Of a stretch of 61,606 nucleotides of DNA, positions 32,909-41,586 are shown piece by piece; positions within the stretch are counted from its first letter, which is position 1, and each line of letters opens with the position of its first letter. The DNA is taken from the NCBI GenBank assembly GCA_964531735.1, contig CAZHGD010000018.1, forward strand, positions 1-61,606, read 5' to 3'. Position numbers and translations under genes: made by a program. This DNA is from CAZHGD01 sp964531735. Lineage in GTDB: Bacteria > Armatimonadota > UBA10988. The notes under the pieces are model-generated. The model was not told where the DNA came from and did not search any database. It worked only from the letters and a program-made list of their open reading frames with translations.

Positions 32909-32914
32909 ATTATA
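32909..32914 (-). promoter_or_regulatory. Perfect TATAAT -10 box before the acidic unknown gene
   Basis: GGTATAATGG on the minus strand, 23 bases from the start codon. The -35 region (near 32932-32937) is poor, so an extended or activator-dependent promoter is possible. Confidence 0.45.
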
Positions 32915-32986
32915 CCTGAGCGCGCCATTGGAAGGACGTCCGGCCCAGGTGACCAAGTCTTTCGTTCGCGAATGAGGTGACCAACG

Positions 32987-35900
32987 ATGATACGAGCCGG
33001 CCTGCTACTGTTGGCCCTGGCGTCCGCCGGGCTCGGCGCCCCGCCCACCGTGACGGCGCAGGGCGCCGGATGGCTGGTCCGCTGCGAGGCCGGCCGTCTG
33101 GAGTTCGCGGCCAACGGCAGTCTGGCCGGAGCCTACGCCGCCGGCCAACAGCAGGCGCTGTGGCGTTCCGGCGACGACGGCCTCTGGTCGCTCCAGTTCG
33201 CCGACCGGTCGGTGTTGACCGCGGCCGCGGCCGGCCCGGCCAGCATCAGCGCCGCCAGCGACCGCCTGCGGTTGAGTTGGGCAGCACCGGCGGCGGCCGT
33301 CACGGTCACCGTCACGCCACGGTCCGACGGTGCTGACCTCACCGCCCAGGTGACCGCGAACCAGCAGACTGCGCTGACGCTCACCTTGCCCGGCCGGCTA
33401 CGCTTCGACGCCGCGACGGTCGACCGCTTGCTCTTTCCCGAGGACGGCAACCAGGGTGTCGGCCTGGCGCTCAACCGCCGCTTCTTCGGCCGCCAACCAG
33501 CCGACCAGCCTACCGCCTGGCGCTACCAGTCCGTGGGCCCGGCGGGCTACCAGGCACTCTACGGCGGCCCGCTGAAGCAACTGGCCGACCGACCGCCGGA
33601 GGTCCGCCTGAAAGTGCCGGCCGACGGTGAGACCTGGCTCGGCGGCGCCTTGGCCCAGCGGCTGCGGCAGACCGCTGCCACCGTCAACCGGCCACCGGCC
33701 ACCGGCCAGTGGGATCTGCTGCTCGTCGACTCGTCCGATGGACCGTGGCTGAGCGCGAAGACGCTCGGCGCAGGCCGCGTCTGGCGCCTGGGCGGTGCCG
33801 TCGACCGCGACCTGGCGCCGCTGGCCGCGCAGAGCATCACCGCCGTCGTGCGCCGGCTGGTCGCCCAGGCCAGCGGCCAGCGCCGCCGCGTGGCCCTGCT
33901 GGCGCTGGACAACGGCCCGGTCGCCGGCTCCTGGTGCGCGGTGCGAGTCAACGACTGGCGCGCCGCGCTGAGCGGCGTGGCCGCCGGGCGGTATGTCGAA
34001 CTGCGCTCCACCACCGCCCTGGCCGCGGCGCTGGCCGCCGACGAGCACTTGGTCATGGTCAATCCCTACGGCGAGGCGATGGCCACCGTGCCGGGCGGCG
34101 ACATGCTCGAAACGGTGCGACAGATCGGCGCCTACGTCCGCCGCGGCGGACAGTGGGTCGAGGTCGGTGGCTACCCGTTCCACTACGCCTTGGCACCGGT
34201 CAGCTACCTGACGCGCACCGCGAGCTACCCGCCAGCGTTCGCCGACTTCCTGCGGCTCGAGACAACGCACGGCGCAGCCGCCGTCTACGGCGTGCAGCCG
34301 CACCCTAGCCGGCCGTGGCAGCGCGACCACCTGTTCGTGCCGGGCTACCTGGCCTGTGGCGGCGACGAGCGCGGCGGCTGGTGTGAGCGGTCGTTCGGCA
34401 CCTCCATTGCCCGCGGTCAGACCTGGTCGTCGCCCGCCGTGCGCCTCCGCCTGGGCGGGCAGCCGGCCGACAGCCTGACCGACTACGCGGCCGCTAACGG
34501 CATCTCCCGCCGTCTGGAGCAGAAGGTCAAGCCGGCGGTGCTCGAGCGCCTGCGCCAGTCGGTCCTGCTCTACTACGGTGGCACCGCGCGCGAAAAGACC
34601 GCTGGCCTGGACAAACTGCCCAAGCCGACGCTGATCCACTTCGCCGACTACCTCAAGGGCGGTTTCGACAAGGAGTATCCCGACCACCTGCCGCCCAACC
34701 GGCACTTCGGCACCATGGCCGAGATGAAGACCTTCTTCGACCGGTCGCACGAACTGGGCCATCTGGTGATGCCCTACACCAACCCGACCTGGTGGTGCGA
34801 CGGTCCGAAAGGCCCGACGTTCGAGAAGCACGGTGACGCGCCGCTGCTGCGCCGGCTCGACGGGCAGGTCCAGCGCGAGCAGTACGCGCAGAACACCGGT
34901 TTCGCCATCTGCTTCTGGCATCCCGCGGTGCAGGCGGCCAACCGACTGACCATCAAGCAGTTCACGCAGGACCTGCCGGTGGACGTGCTGTTCCAGGATC
35001 AGTGCGGCGCCCGCACTTGGCACTACGACAGCAACCCGGCCTCGCCGACGCCGTATGCCTACGCCGCCGGCATGGTGTCGATGGTCGATGAGGACTCCCA
35101 GACCGTACCGCTGTCCACCGAGAGTGGCTGGGACCGCGTGGTCAACGCCGAGACGCAGTTGTGCGGCCTGAGTTGGCTGCACGTGCCCACCGAAGGCGGT
35201 CCGGAGTGGCGCCAGTTCCTGCGTGACACGCTGTCGCCCAGCACCTGGCAGGTGTTCCCGCTGGCGCAGTACCTGGCGCACGACAAGACCGCCATGCTCT
35301 ACCACGACCTGGGCCAGTTCGTGACCACCCGCCGCGTGGCCACCTGGACGCTCGGACTGGGCTTCCAGATGAGCATGCGGTGCTCGGCCAACGGAGTTGA
35401 CCGGCCGAACGTGCGCGACTGGCTGAGCTGGGTCGACCGCCTGCAGAAGTCGGTCTGTGGGCGCTACCTGGGCCAGCCGGTGACGCGCTTCGACCACCAG
35501 CAGGCGGCCCGTCCGTCAGCCGATGACGACGGGCTGATCACCGCCGCGTACGGACCGATCGAGATCGTCGCCAACCTTGGCCCGCGTCCCGTCAAGGCCG
35601 GCGAGCGCGAACTCGCCGGCTACGGCTTCCGGGTCAGCGGGCCCGATCTGGTGGCCGCCAACCTGCAAACGATCGGCGACCAGGACTACGGCGAGGAGGG
35701 GTTGCACTACGTCGCCGAGGCGACGCGCAGCACCGCCGAGTTGTGGGTCTGGGCACCAGCCCAGTCAGAGGTCACCGTGGAACTGCCGCGGCCGCTGTCC
35801 GGCCGGTGGCAAGTGCAGTTCGACGGGCAGCCGCCCGCACCGGTCACCGGCGGACGTTACCTGAAGGTCGCCCTGCCGGCCGGCGACATCAAGCGCGCGG

Positions 35901-36685
35901 CCCCGCCGGCGGAGCTTCGCGAGCGGGCGCCGAAGGACTGGCCCGGCGGCGCACCGAGCATCGGCGTCATCGACCTGGGCGCACCGTACGCCGTCAGTTG
36001 GAGCAGCATCCAACCAGCCGACTGGACGCAGACACTGGGCGCCGCCGGCTTGCCGGTCAGGCGCCTGACCACCTTCGCCGATCTGACGGCCGCCCTGGAC
36101 GCCGGGCCGACGCGCTGGCTGGCGGTGGTCAATCCTTACGGCGAGACCTTCCCCTGCGCCGGACCGGGCCAGGGCCAGGCCATGCTCGGCCGCATCCACA
36201 GCTACGTCAATCGCGGCGGGTCCTGGTTCGAGACCGCGGGCTACTCCTTCTACCGCGGCCTGGGCACCGGCGGCGCCGACCCGCTCGGGCCGGCCGGCCT
36301 GGATCGGCTCGGACTGACGCTGGTCAGTGGCGCGGTGGAGGCCCCGCCGGAGCCGCTGACGGTCACGCCGACCGGTCGCGCCTGGCTGGGCGACGAACTG
36401 GCCCAGCAGATCGAGTCACGGCTCAGCCCGGTCAACCGCGGCCTTTCGCGCGGCGCCGGCGATCCCGGCCACATCGCGCTGGTGGCCGGCTCCGAAGCCG
36501 ACTACATCGGCGGCTACCGCCTCGATGGCTGGGGCTTCCTCTGGCGCATCGGCGGTTTCAACCCGAACCCCGAAGTGGCCCTGCCCGTGGTCGCGGCGAC
36601 GCTGCGGTACCTGCACTCGCATCCGCCGGTGCCCGTGACGGGCAACCGTCAGCGCCGGCTGTGGCACGCCCGCGTCACGCGCTGA
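32987..36685 (+). CDS. Very large secreted DUF6259-like putative glycoside hydrolase with permuted duplicate modules
   Basis: The 1232-residue protein has a signal peptide (MIRAGLLLLALASAGLGA) and an N-terminal beta-sandwich (about 20-200). Its central barrel of about 500-830 carries DUF6259-like motifs (HELGHLVMPYTNPTWWCD, GFAICFWHPAVQAANR, DVLFQDQCGART, STESGWDRV). Two modules occur twice: A (PPE...WLG..LAQ...VNR...WR-GG) at about 202-300 and 1118-1219, and B (VNPYGE...RRGG.W.E..GY.F) at about 300-407 and 989-1095. The order is A-B near the N-terminus and B-A at the C-terminus. GAGGTG lies before ATG 32987. It probably attacks an extracellular glycan; the substrate is unknown. Confidence 0.7.
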   Translation: MIRAGLLLLALASAGLGAPPTVTAQGAGWLVRCEAGRLEFAANGSLAGAYAAGQQQALWRSGDDGLWSLQFADRSVLTAAAAGPASISAASDRLRLSWAAPAAAVTVTVTPRSDGADLTAQVTANQQTALTLTLPGRLRFDAATVDRLLFPEDGNQGVGLALNRRFFGRQPADQPTAWRYQSVGPAGYQALYGGPLKQLADRPPEVRLKVPADGETWLGGALAQRLRQTAATVNRPPATGQWDLLLVDSSDGPWLSAKTLGAGRVWRLGGAVDRDLAPLAAQSITAVVRRLVAQASGQRRRVALLALDNGPVAGSWCAVRVNDWRAALSGVAAGRYVELRSTTALAAALAADEHLVMVNPYGEAMATVPGGDMLETVRQIGAYVRRGGQWVEVGGYPFHYALAPVSYLTRTASYPPAFADFLRLETTHGAAAVYGVQPHPSRPWQRDHLFVPGYLACGGDERGGWCERSFGTSIARGQTWSSPAVRLRLGGQPADSLTDYAAANGISRRLEQKVKPAVLERLRQSVLLYYGGTAREKTAGLDKLPKPTLIHFADYLKGGFDKEYPDHLPPNRHFGTMAEMKTFFDRSHELGHLVMPYTNPTWWCDGPKGPTFEKHGDAPLLRRLDGQVQREQYAQNTGFAICFWHPAVQAANRLTIKQFTQDLPVDVLFQDQCGARTWHYDSNPASPTPYAYAAGMVSMVDEDSQTVPLSTESGWDRVVNAETQLCGLSWLHVPTEGGPEWRQFLRDTLSPSTWQVFPLAQYLAHDKTAMLYHDLGQFVTTRRVATWTLGLGFQMSMRCSANGVDRPNVRDWLSWVDRLQKSVCGRYLGQPVTRFDHQQAARPSADDDGLITAAYGPIEIVANLGPRPVKAGERELAGYGFRVSGPDLVAANLQTIGDQDYGEEGLHYVAEATRSTAELWVWAPAQSEVTVELPRPLSGRWQVQFDGQPPAPVTGGRYLKVALPAGDIKRAAPPAELRERAPKDWPGGAPSIGVIDLGAPYAVSWSSIQPADWTQTLGAAGLPVRRLTTFADLTAALDAGPTRWLAVVNPYGETFPCAGPGQGQAMLGRIHSYVNRGGSWFETAGYSFYRGLGTGGADPLGPAGLDRLGLTLVSGAVEAPPEPLTVTPTGRAWLGDELAQQIESRLSPVNRGLSRGAGDPGHIALVAGSEADYIGGYRLDGWGFLWRIGGFNPNPEVALPVVAATLRYLHSHPPVPVTGNRQRRLWHARVTR

Positions 36686-36729
36686 ACAGAACCAGCAGGC
36701 GACCCGAGAATGACCTGGTTGGAGTGACC

Positions 36730-37692
36730 ATGCGCGCCACCGTGGCCTTGGGCTACTGCCCATCCTACGAACCGACGGATCTGGACCCGGCTCTCGAACG
36801 CCTGCTCGCCGGGCTCGGCGGGCTCGAGCGGTGGGTCAAGCCCGGGCAGCGCGTGCTGCTCAAGCCGAACCTGATCTCGGCGTCACCGCCCGAGCACGCG
36901 GCCACCACTCACCCGGACTTCCTGGCGGCGCTGTGCCGCCGCGTCGCGGCGCTGGGCGCCACACCGGTCATCGGTGACGCACCGGCCTGGGGCGGACCCC
37001 ATGCGGTCGCCGAGACCACCGGCATGCGGCGCCTCTGTGACGAACTGGGCGTCGAGTTCGTGTTCTTCAGCGGGCACGCCCGTCTGCCCAGCCGCCACCC
37101 GCAGGTGACCGGCCACTTCCGCGTCGATCCGCGCGTGCTCGCCGCCGACGTGGTCATCAACGTGCCGAAGCTCAAGGCGCACCAGCAACTCGGCTTCACC
37201 GCCGCCGTGAAGAACTGCTACGGCTGCCTCTCCGGACGCCATAAGGCCCTCCACCATTGCGCCTCGGACCCCTCGTTCGCACGCTACTTGGTGGCCTACT
37301 GCGCCGCCCTGCCCATCACCCTCCACATCGTGGACGGCATCTTGGCCATGGAGGGCGCCGGACCGCGGCTGGGACAGGCTCGGCCGCTCGGGGTCATCGC
37401 CGCGGCGACTGAGCCCGTGGCCCTCGACACCACTCTCGCCGACGTCATCGGCGTGCCGGCCAGCCACCGCTTCCTGCTCGACGCGGCTCGCGAGTTGGGC
37501 GTCGGGGTCGGCGATGTCAGCCAGATCGACGTGGTCGGCCAGACCGTAGCGGAACTGGCCGTGGCCGACTTCGTCTTCCCCGACCTACTGGGCGTGTTCT
37601 TCAGCCCCTGGCGCCTGCTGCGGGGCTACTTCCGCAACCGCCGCATGATGCGCGAGGACGCCGCGCTCCTGCCCCGCGCGACACATCGCTGA
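36730..37692 (+). CDS. DUF362 domain protein
   Basis: The 320-residue protein starts MRATVALGYCPSYEPTDLD. KPGQRVLLKPNLI, ADVVINVPKLKAHQQLGFTA and AVKNCYGCLSGRHK are the DUF362 core motifs, and IVDGILAMEGAGP completes them. There is no C-terminal ferredoxin domain, unlike many members. The gene starts 44 bases after the giant glycosidase with GGAG upstream, so the two may be cotranscribed. DUF362 proteins have been proposed to act as Fe-S-linked oxidoreductases, but no reaction is established. I reject the longer open frame from 35743, which overlaps the previous gene. Confidence 0.85.
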   Translation: MRATVALGYCPSYEPTDLDPALERLLAGLGGLERWVKPGQRVLLKPNLISASPPEHAATTHPDFLAALCRRVAALGATPVIGDAPAWGGPHAVAETTGMRRLCDELGVEFVFFSGHARLPSRHPQVTGHFRVDPRVLAADVVINVPKLKAHQQLGFTAAVKNCYGCLSGRHKALHHCASDPSFARYLVAYCAALPITLHIVDGILAMEGAGPRLGQARPLGVIAAATEPVALDTTLADVIGVPASHRFLLDAARELGVGVGDVSQIDVVGQTVAELAVADFVFPDLLGVFFSPWRLLRGYFRNRRMMREDAALLPRATHR

Positions 37693-37723
37693 CAGCGAGC
37701 GAACCGGATCTGCCGATCGCGCG

Positions 37724-37729
37724 TATAAT
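37724..37729 (+). promoter_or_regulatory. Consensus TATAAT -10 box for tatA
   Basis: GCGTATAATGG lies about 55 bases upstream of the tatA start. The region 17 bases further upstream (GAACCG) is not a recognisable -35 element. Confidence 0.5.
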
Positions 37730-37783
37730 GGTTGTGCCGATGGTCGTGTGATTGTTCGCACCAGCCGGCGCTAGGAGACGAAT

Positions 37784-37999
37784 ATGCTCGGTGGTGGCGA
37801 GCTCATCTGGATCGCGCTGATCTTCTTCCTGCTGTTCGGGGCCAAGAAACTGCCCGAGTTCGCTCGTTCGGCCGGTGAAGCCATGCGCGAGTTCAAGAAG
37901 GCGACTAAGGAAGCCATGGCCGAAGAGGAAGCCGCGGCTGCCCCGCAGCGGCGGATGGAAGCGCCGCCCGAAGAGCAGAAGACCTCGACCAACGCTTGA
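37784..37999 (+). CDS. tatA: Sec-independent translocase TatA/TatE
   Basis: The 71-residue protein begins MLGGGELIWIALIFFLLFGAKK, the single TatA membrane helix ending in the conserved FG hinge. KLPEFARSAGEAMREFKKATK then forms the amphipathic helix, with a Glu/Ala-rich tail. AGGAG precedes ATG 37784. It builds the pore of the twin-arginine pathway that exports folded proteins, including the Rieske protein of this window. No tatB or tatC is nearby. It converges with hypB across a shared hairpin. Confidence 0.95.
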   Translation: MLGGGELIWIALIFFLLFGAKKLPEFARSAGEAMREFKKATKEAMAEEEAAAAPQRRMEAPPEEQKTSTNA

Positions 38000-38026
38000 G
38001 CATTCGCGCGCTCAGCGCGCGAATGC
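38000..38026. terminator. Hairpin shared by tatA and hypB ends
   Basis: An 11-bp stem (GCATTCGCGCG/CGCGCGAATGC) with a CTCAG loop starts one base after the tatA stop. The hypB stop codon (38012-38014) lies in the loop, so hypB's last codons form half of the stem. Confidence 0.65.
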
Positions 38027-38674
38027 CAGCCTTTCCGAACGGGTCCGCAGGATCCACTCGCACCACTTGTCCAGGCCGTCGCCCTTGATGGCCGCGATCT
38101 CGATCACCGGCAGCAAGGCATTGATCTGCCCCAGGTCGGCGTAGAACTTCGTCCGGTTGAAGTACACGAACGGCGCCAGGTCGATCTTGGACAGCAGCAC
38201 CACCGCAGCCTCGCGCCACAGCCGCGGGTACTTGGCGATCTTGTCGTCGCCCTCTGTGACCGATAGCATGCCGACCTTGACGTCCTGGCCCAGGTCATAA
38301 CCCACCGGGCAGACCAGATTGCCGACGTTCTCGATGTACAGCACGTCGATCTCGTCGAGGTCCAGGTTGTCCAGCGCCTTGCCCACCATCGCGGCGTCGA
38401 GGTGGCAGCCGCCGTCCGTGTTCACCTGCACCGCCGGCGCGTACTCACCAAGCCGGAAGGCATCGAGGCTGGTCGCCAGGTCACCCACGATCACGGCCTG
38501 CCGGACCTGGCCGTGCAGGTTCTCCAGCGTCTTTTCCAGCAAGGTGGTCTTGCCCGAGCCGGGCGAGCTGATCAGGTTCAGCGTGAAGATACCCTTGGCG
38601 CGCAGCGTCTCACGGATCTGCGCCGCCATGGCGTCATTCAGCTTGGCCACGTTCTGGACCACGTCTACTCGCAT
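38012..38674 (-). CDS. hypB: Hydrogenase nickel incorporation GTPase HypB
   Basis: The 220-residue protein has Walker A ISSPGSGKTTLLEKT, VIVGDLATSLDAFRL (switch region), NTDGGCHLDA with the Cys-His pair that binds metal at the dimer interface, YIENVGNLVCPVGYDLG, and LLSKIDLAPF as the SIMIBI NKxD equivalent. It lacks the His-rich N-terminal nickel store of some HypB proteins. It hydrolyses GTP to load nickel into the NiFe hydrogenase large subunit with HypA. ATG 38674 lies ten bases inside hypA. It is the last gene of the hydrogenase operon. Confidence 0.95.
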   Translation of the reverse strand: MRVDVVQNVAKLNDAMAAQIRETLRAKGIFTLNLISSPGSGKTTLLEKTLENLHGQVRQAVIVGDLATSLDAFRLGEYAPAVQVNTDGGCHLDAAMVGKALDNLDLDEIDVLYIENVGNLVCPVGYDLGQDVKVGMLSVTEGDDKIAKYPRLWREAAVVLLSKIDLAPFVYFNRTKFYADLGQINALLPVIEIAAIKGDGLDKWCEWILRTRSERLAFAR

Positions 38675-39015
38675 GGTTCGAGCTCCAAACTCATCAGGTA
38701 CAACTCGGTGCCGCTCAGCGTCTCCACGTCCGCCACCGCGCACCTCGGACAGGCGAAGACGGCTTCTTCAACCGCGAACTCCAGCCCGCACCGCCGGCAC
38801 CGCGCCGTCACCGGCTCCACCTCGACCGTCAGTTCCGCCCCTTCGGCGAGGGTGCCGGCCGAGACCGCCCGGAACGCCATTTGGAGACTGACGACAACCA
38901 CATTTTGCAGCGCCCCGGCCCGCACCGTCAAGGCGGTCACGCGACCACCGCCGTGCCGCTCGGCCGCGTCCAGCGCCGTCGTCAGCACCGCCTCGGCCAG
39001 ACTCACCTCGTGCAC
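38665..39015 (-). CDS. hypA: Hydrogenase maturation nickel metallochaperone HypA
   Basis: The 116-residue protein starts at GTG 39015, giving MHEVSLAEAV; the MHE start is essential because His2 binds nickel. Two CxxC pairs form the zinc site (ARCRRCGLEF and FACPRCAV). It overlaps the endopeptidase gene by 13 bases and hypB by 10, so the three are translationally coupled. It delivers nickel to the hydrogenase large subunit encoded upstream. Confidence 0.95.
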   Translation of the reverse strand: MHEVSLAEAVLTTALDAAERHGGGRVTALTVRAGALQNVVVVSLQMAFRAVSAGTLAEGAELTVEVEPVTARCRRCGLEFAVEEAVFACPRCAVADVETLSGTELYLMSLELEPCE

Positions 39016-39506
39016 GCGGCGACCTCGCTCAGGATGCGCGTCACCAGCTCGTCGGCCCGTTCGCGCACCGACTCCGACAACTCCGCCGCGAAGTCGAACC
39101 GTTCCCCCAACGCAGTGTGCAAGGTGACCACCGGCCGCCGCCCGTAGGCTTGCCGACAGATCGCCAGCAGCGTCTCCGGCGTGGCCACGTGCGAGGTCAG
39201 CCCCACCGCGTGGCGTTCGGTTACTTCGCAACTCACCAGCGGCGGACCGTCCACATGCGCATCCACCAGAATGACCTTGTCGGCGGCCGCCAGATCCTCG
39301 GCCAGGCCGATGTCCAGTTGCTGCAGCCAGAGCGTGCGCACCTGCGACACACCCAGCTCGACTGTGTCCGAGCCATCGCTGGACGGCTCACCCAACAGGT
39401 CGATGGTCGGCAGGCCCCAGTGCTCGTTGAGGCGATTGACGACGTAGTGCCCCACCCCGTCGTCCATGCGACTGGGGTTGCCGTAACCGATGACCAGTAT
39501 CTTCAT
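39003..39506 (-). CDS. NiFe hydrogenase maturation endopeptidase (HycI/HoxW type)
   Basis: The 167-residue protein starts MKILVIGYGNPSRMDDGVG, the GxGNxxxxDDGxG motif of hydrogenase proteases. LWLQQLDIGLAEDLAAADKVILVDAH follows, with two of the acidic metal ligands, and the SHVATPETLLAIC loop carries the third ligand His. It removes the C-terminal tail of the large subunit after nickel insertion. The target precedes it in the operon and still carries the tail (24 residues after DPCLSCSTH). ATG 39506 was chosen for the family start; upstream codons to 39542 belong to the hairpin region. Confidence 0.92.
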   Translation of the reverse strand: MKILVIGYGNPSRMDDGVGHYVVNRLNEHWGLPTIDLLGEPSSDGSDTVELGVSQVRTLWLQQLDIGLAEDLAAADKVILVDAHVDGPPLVSCEVTERHAVGLTSHVATPETLLAICRQAYGRRPVVTLHTALGERFDFAAELSESVRERADELVTRILSEVAACTR

Positions 39507-39525
39507 GTTCTGCGCCGGCCGAGAA

Positions 39526-39563
39526 ACGGCGTCGGGGCGCACTACCGTGCGCCCCGACGCCGT
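39526..39563 (-). terminator. 17-bp perfect intra-operon hairpin between hydL and the endopeptidase gene
   Basis: ACGGCGTCGGGGCGCAC pairs exactly with GTGCGCCCCGACGCCGT around a four-base loop. On the minus strand it is followed by TTTCTC, so partial termination or mRNA-end protection would lower expression of the maturation genes relative to the structural genes. Confidence 0.6.
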
Positions 39564-39589
39564 TCAGTACAGCATAGCGGCGGCTGCCG

Positions 39590-41020
39590 TTACCGCGACA
39601 GGCGCTGCAGCAGCGTCCCGTCAGCGGCGACGATGTCAACCACCAGCGGCATCTGACCCACCGCGTGCGTCGAGCACGACAGGCACGGGTCGTGCGCCCG
39701 GATCGCCATTTCGAGCCGGTTCAGCATGCCCTCGGTGACGTTCTTGCCGTCCACGAACTCCTGGGCCACCAACTCGACCGACTTGCACATGGCCGTGTTG
39801 TTCTGGCCCGTGCTGACGATCAGGTTGACGTTCGTCAGCGCGCCGTTCTCGTCGATGGTGTAGTCGTGCCACAGCGTGCCCCGCGGCGCCTCGACCACAC
39901 CGACGCCGCGCTCGTTGAGCCGGCCGGTGGTGGCCGCCATCAGCTCGGGTCCGTAGACTTCCTCGTCCTTCAGGATCTGTTCGGCCCGCTCAATGGCGTA
40001 GAGGTTCTCGACCAGGCGCGCGTAGTGGTAGAACAGCGTGCCTTCCTGGACCCCATCGGCGTTGCAGAAGGTCTTGTACCGCTCGTACTCCTCCTGCGCC
40101 TTCGGCGTCCTGATGCAGCAGACGTTGTTCAGGCGGCCCAGCGGCCCGACGCGGTAGGCGCCGTCTGGGTAGCCCGCCGGGCGATAGAACGGGAACTTCA
40201 GCGTCGTCCACGATTCGACCGCCTCGCCGATGATATCGACGTACTGCTGCGTGTCGAACTGGTCGACCACGACCTGGCCGTGCGGATCGCTGATGCGGAA
40301 GTTGCCGTCGTAGAGCTCCAGCGCGCCCTGCGGGCTGACCAGACCTCCGTAGTAGCTGGAGAAGCGAGCGAACTTCTCCACCACCTGCGGGTTCTCCTTG
40401 ACCCAACCGAGCAGCAGGTCGAGGCCGATCCGCACGGTATCGAGGTGCTCGGCCACGTCGGCGAGCAGTTCCTGGCCACGAGCCTTGCTGATGCCCGCCG
40501 CCATGCCACCCGGCACGGCCACGTTCGGATGGATCTTCCGCCCACCGATGGCGGCGATGACCTCCTGGCCCCACTTGCGGAGCTTGATGGCCTTGGCGCC
40601 CACCTCGGGGAACTTGGCGACCACACCGACCACGTTGCGCAGAGCCGGATCGGAGTCCGCGCCCAGCAACAGGTCGGGCGACGACAGGTGGAAGAAGCTC
40701 AGCGCGTGCGACTGGGCCATCTGGCCCATGTGCATCAACTCGCGCAGCAGCGCTGCCGTGCGGGTGGGCGTCACGCCCGCCAGCCGGTCGATCGCCTTGG
40801 CGCTGGCCAGGTGATGGCTGACCGGGCAGATCCCGCAGATCCGCTCGGTGAGGGTCGGCATCTCGCTGAAGTGCCGGCCCTCACAGAACTTCTCGAACCC
40901 GCGGAACTCCACCACGTGGAACCGCGCATGGTCGACCTTGCCGGAGTCGTCCACCACGCAGGTGATCTTCGCGTGGCCTTCGATCCGAGTGACCGGTTCG
41001 ACAGTGTATTTGGTTGGCAT
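39590..41020 (-). CDS. hydL: NiFe hydrogenase large subunit (bifurcating/group 3-like)
   Basis: The 476-residue protein has RIEGHAKITCVV, RICGICPVSHHLASAKAID (Cys62, Cys65) and the C-terminal DPCLSCSTHAVG (Cys446, Cys449), which supply the four NiFe ligands. The tail after His452 is the cleavable extension. The soluble, HoxH/MvhA-like length and the absence of a membrane subunit place it near the group 3 enzymes. ATG 41020 begins the MPTKYTVEPV sequence; the frame extends upstream to 41191 but overlaps hydS. Adjacent NuoG/F/E-like subunits indicate NAD(P)-linked electron bifurcation with ferredoxin, as in the Acetomicrobium HydABCSL enzyme. That comparison rests on gene order and motifs. Confidence 0.92.
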   Translation of the reverse strand: MPTKYTVEPVTRIEGHAKITCVVDDSGKVDHARFHVVEFRGFEKFCEGRHFSEMPTLTERICGICPVSHHLASAKAIDRLAGVTPTRTAALLRELMHMGQMAQSHALSFFHLSSPDLLLGADSDPALRNVVGVVAKFPEVGAKAIKLRKWGQEVIAAIGGRKIHPNVAVPGGMAAGISKARGQELLADVAEHLDTVRIGLDLLLGWVKENPQVVEKFARFSSYYGGLVSPQGALELYDGNFRISDPHGQVVVDQFDTQQYVDIIGEAVESWTTLKFPFYRPAGYPDGAYRVGPLGRLNNVCCIRTPKAQEEYERYKTFCNADGVQEGTLFYHYARLVENLYAIERAEQILKDEEVYGPELMAATTGRLNERGVGVVEAPRGTLWHDYTIDENGALTNVNLIVSTGQNNTAMCKSVELVAQEFVDGKNVTEGMLNRLEMAIRAHDPCLSCSTHAVGQMPLVVDIVAADGTLLQRLSR

Positions 41021-41031
41021 CGGTCGCTCCT

Positions 41032-41586
41032 CTAATCGAAGTGCAGCAGGGGCTGCGGAATGCCCGTCGGCACGCGGCCTTCCAGCAGTTCCGCGATGAC
41101 ATAGAAGATGGTGTCCGCTGACGGCGGGCAGCCCGGAATGTGGAAGTCCACCTTCACATGGTGCCGGATCGGCTGCACTTCGGGGGTCCACTCGGGGATC
41201 TCTTCATCCTCCGGAATGAACCCGTTGACCGTGCTGCGGCTGTAGATGTAGGCGTGCTCCAGCACGTCCTGCAGCGGGAAGAAGTTGCGCATGAACGGCA
41301 CGCAGCCCCACCCGGCGCAGTCGCCGAGGCTGACCAGCAGGTCCGACTTCTCGCGCAGTTCCAGCAGGAACTTGACGTTGTCGGCGTTGGTCACGGCGCC
41401 TTCGACCAGACCGACGTCGCACTTCGGGAAGCTGCCCAGCTTGAAGTCCGTGATCGGCGTCGCCGCGAAGTCGGCCTTCGAGACCACGGTCAGCAGCCGC
41501 TCGTCGATGTCGAGCAACGACATGTGGCAGCCGGAACATCCCGCCAGCCACACCGAAGCGATGACCGGCTTACGCTTCTCACTCAT
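41032..41586 (-). CDS. hydS: NiFe hydrogenase small subunit (HoxY/HydS type)
   Basis: The 184-residue protein has SVWLAGCSGCHMSLLDIDE, LGDCAGWGCVP and IPGCPPSADTIFY, which give the four Cys of the proximal [4Fe-4S] cluster. It is far shorter than periplasmic small subunits and lacks a Tat signal, so it is cytoplasmic and carries a single cluster, like HoxY and the A. mobile HydS. Its start overlaps hydA by eight bases, and eleven bases separate its stop from hydL. It relays electrons from the NiFe centre to HydA. Confidence 0.93.
   Translation of the reverse strand: MSEKRKPVIASVWLAGCSGCHMSLLDIDERLLTVVSKADFAATPITDFKLGSFPKCDVGLVEGAVTNADNVKFLLELREKSDLLVSLGDCAGWGCVPFMRNFFPLQDVLEHAYIYSRSTVNGFIPEDEEIPEWTPEVQPIRHHVKVDFHIPGCPPSADTIFYVIAELLEGRVPTGIPQPLLHFD

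Noticed and set aside
32887..33114. N-terminal extension of the acidic unknown protein
   Set aside because: It would cross a TATAAT promoter and the start of the opposite giant glycosidase gene.
41021..41191. Upstream extension of the hydrogenase large subunit
   Set aside because: It overlaps the small-subunit gene in another frame, and the family start MPTKYTVEPV lies at 41020.
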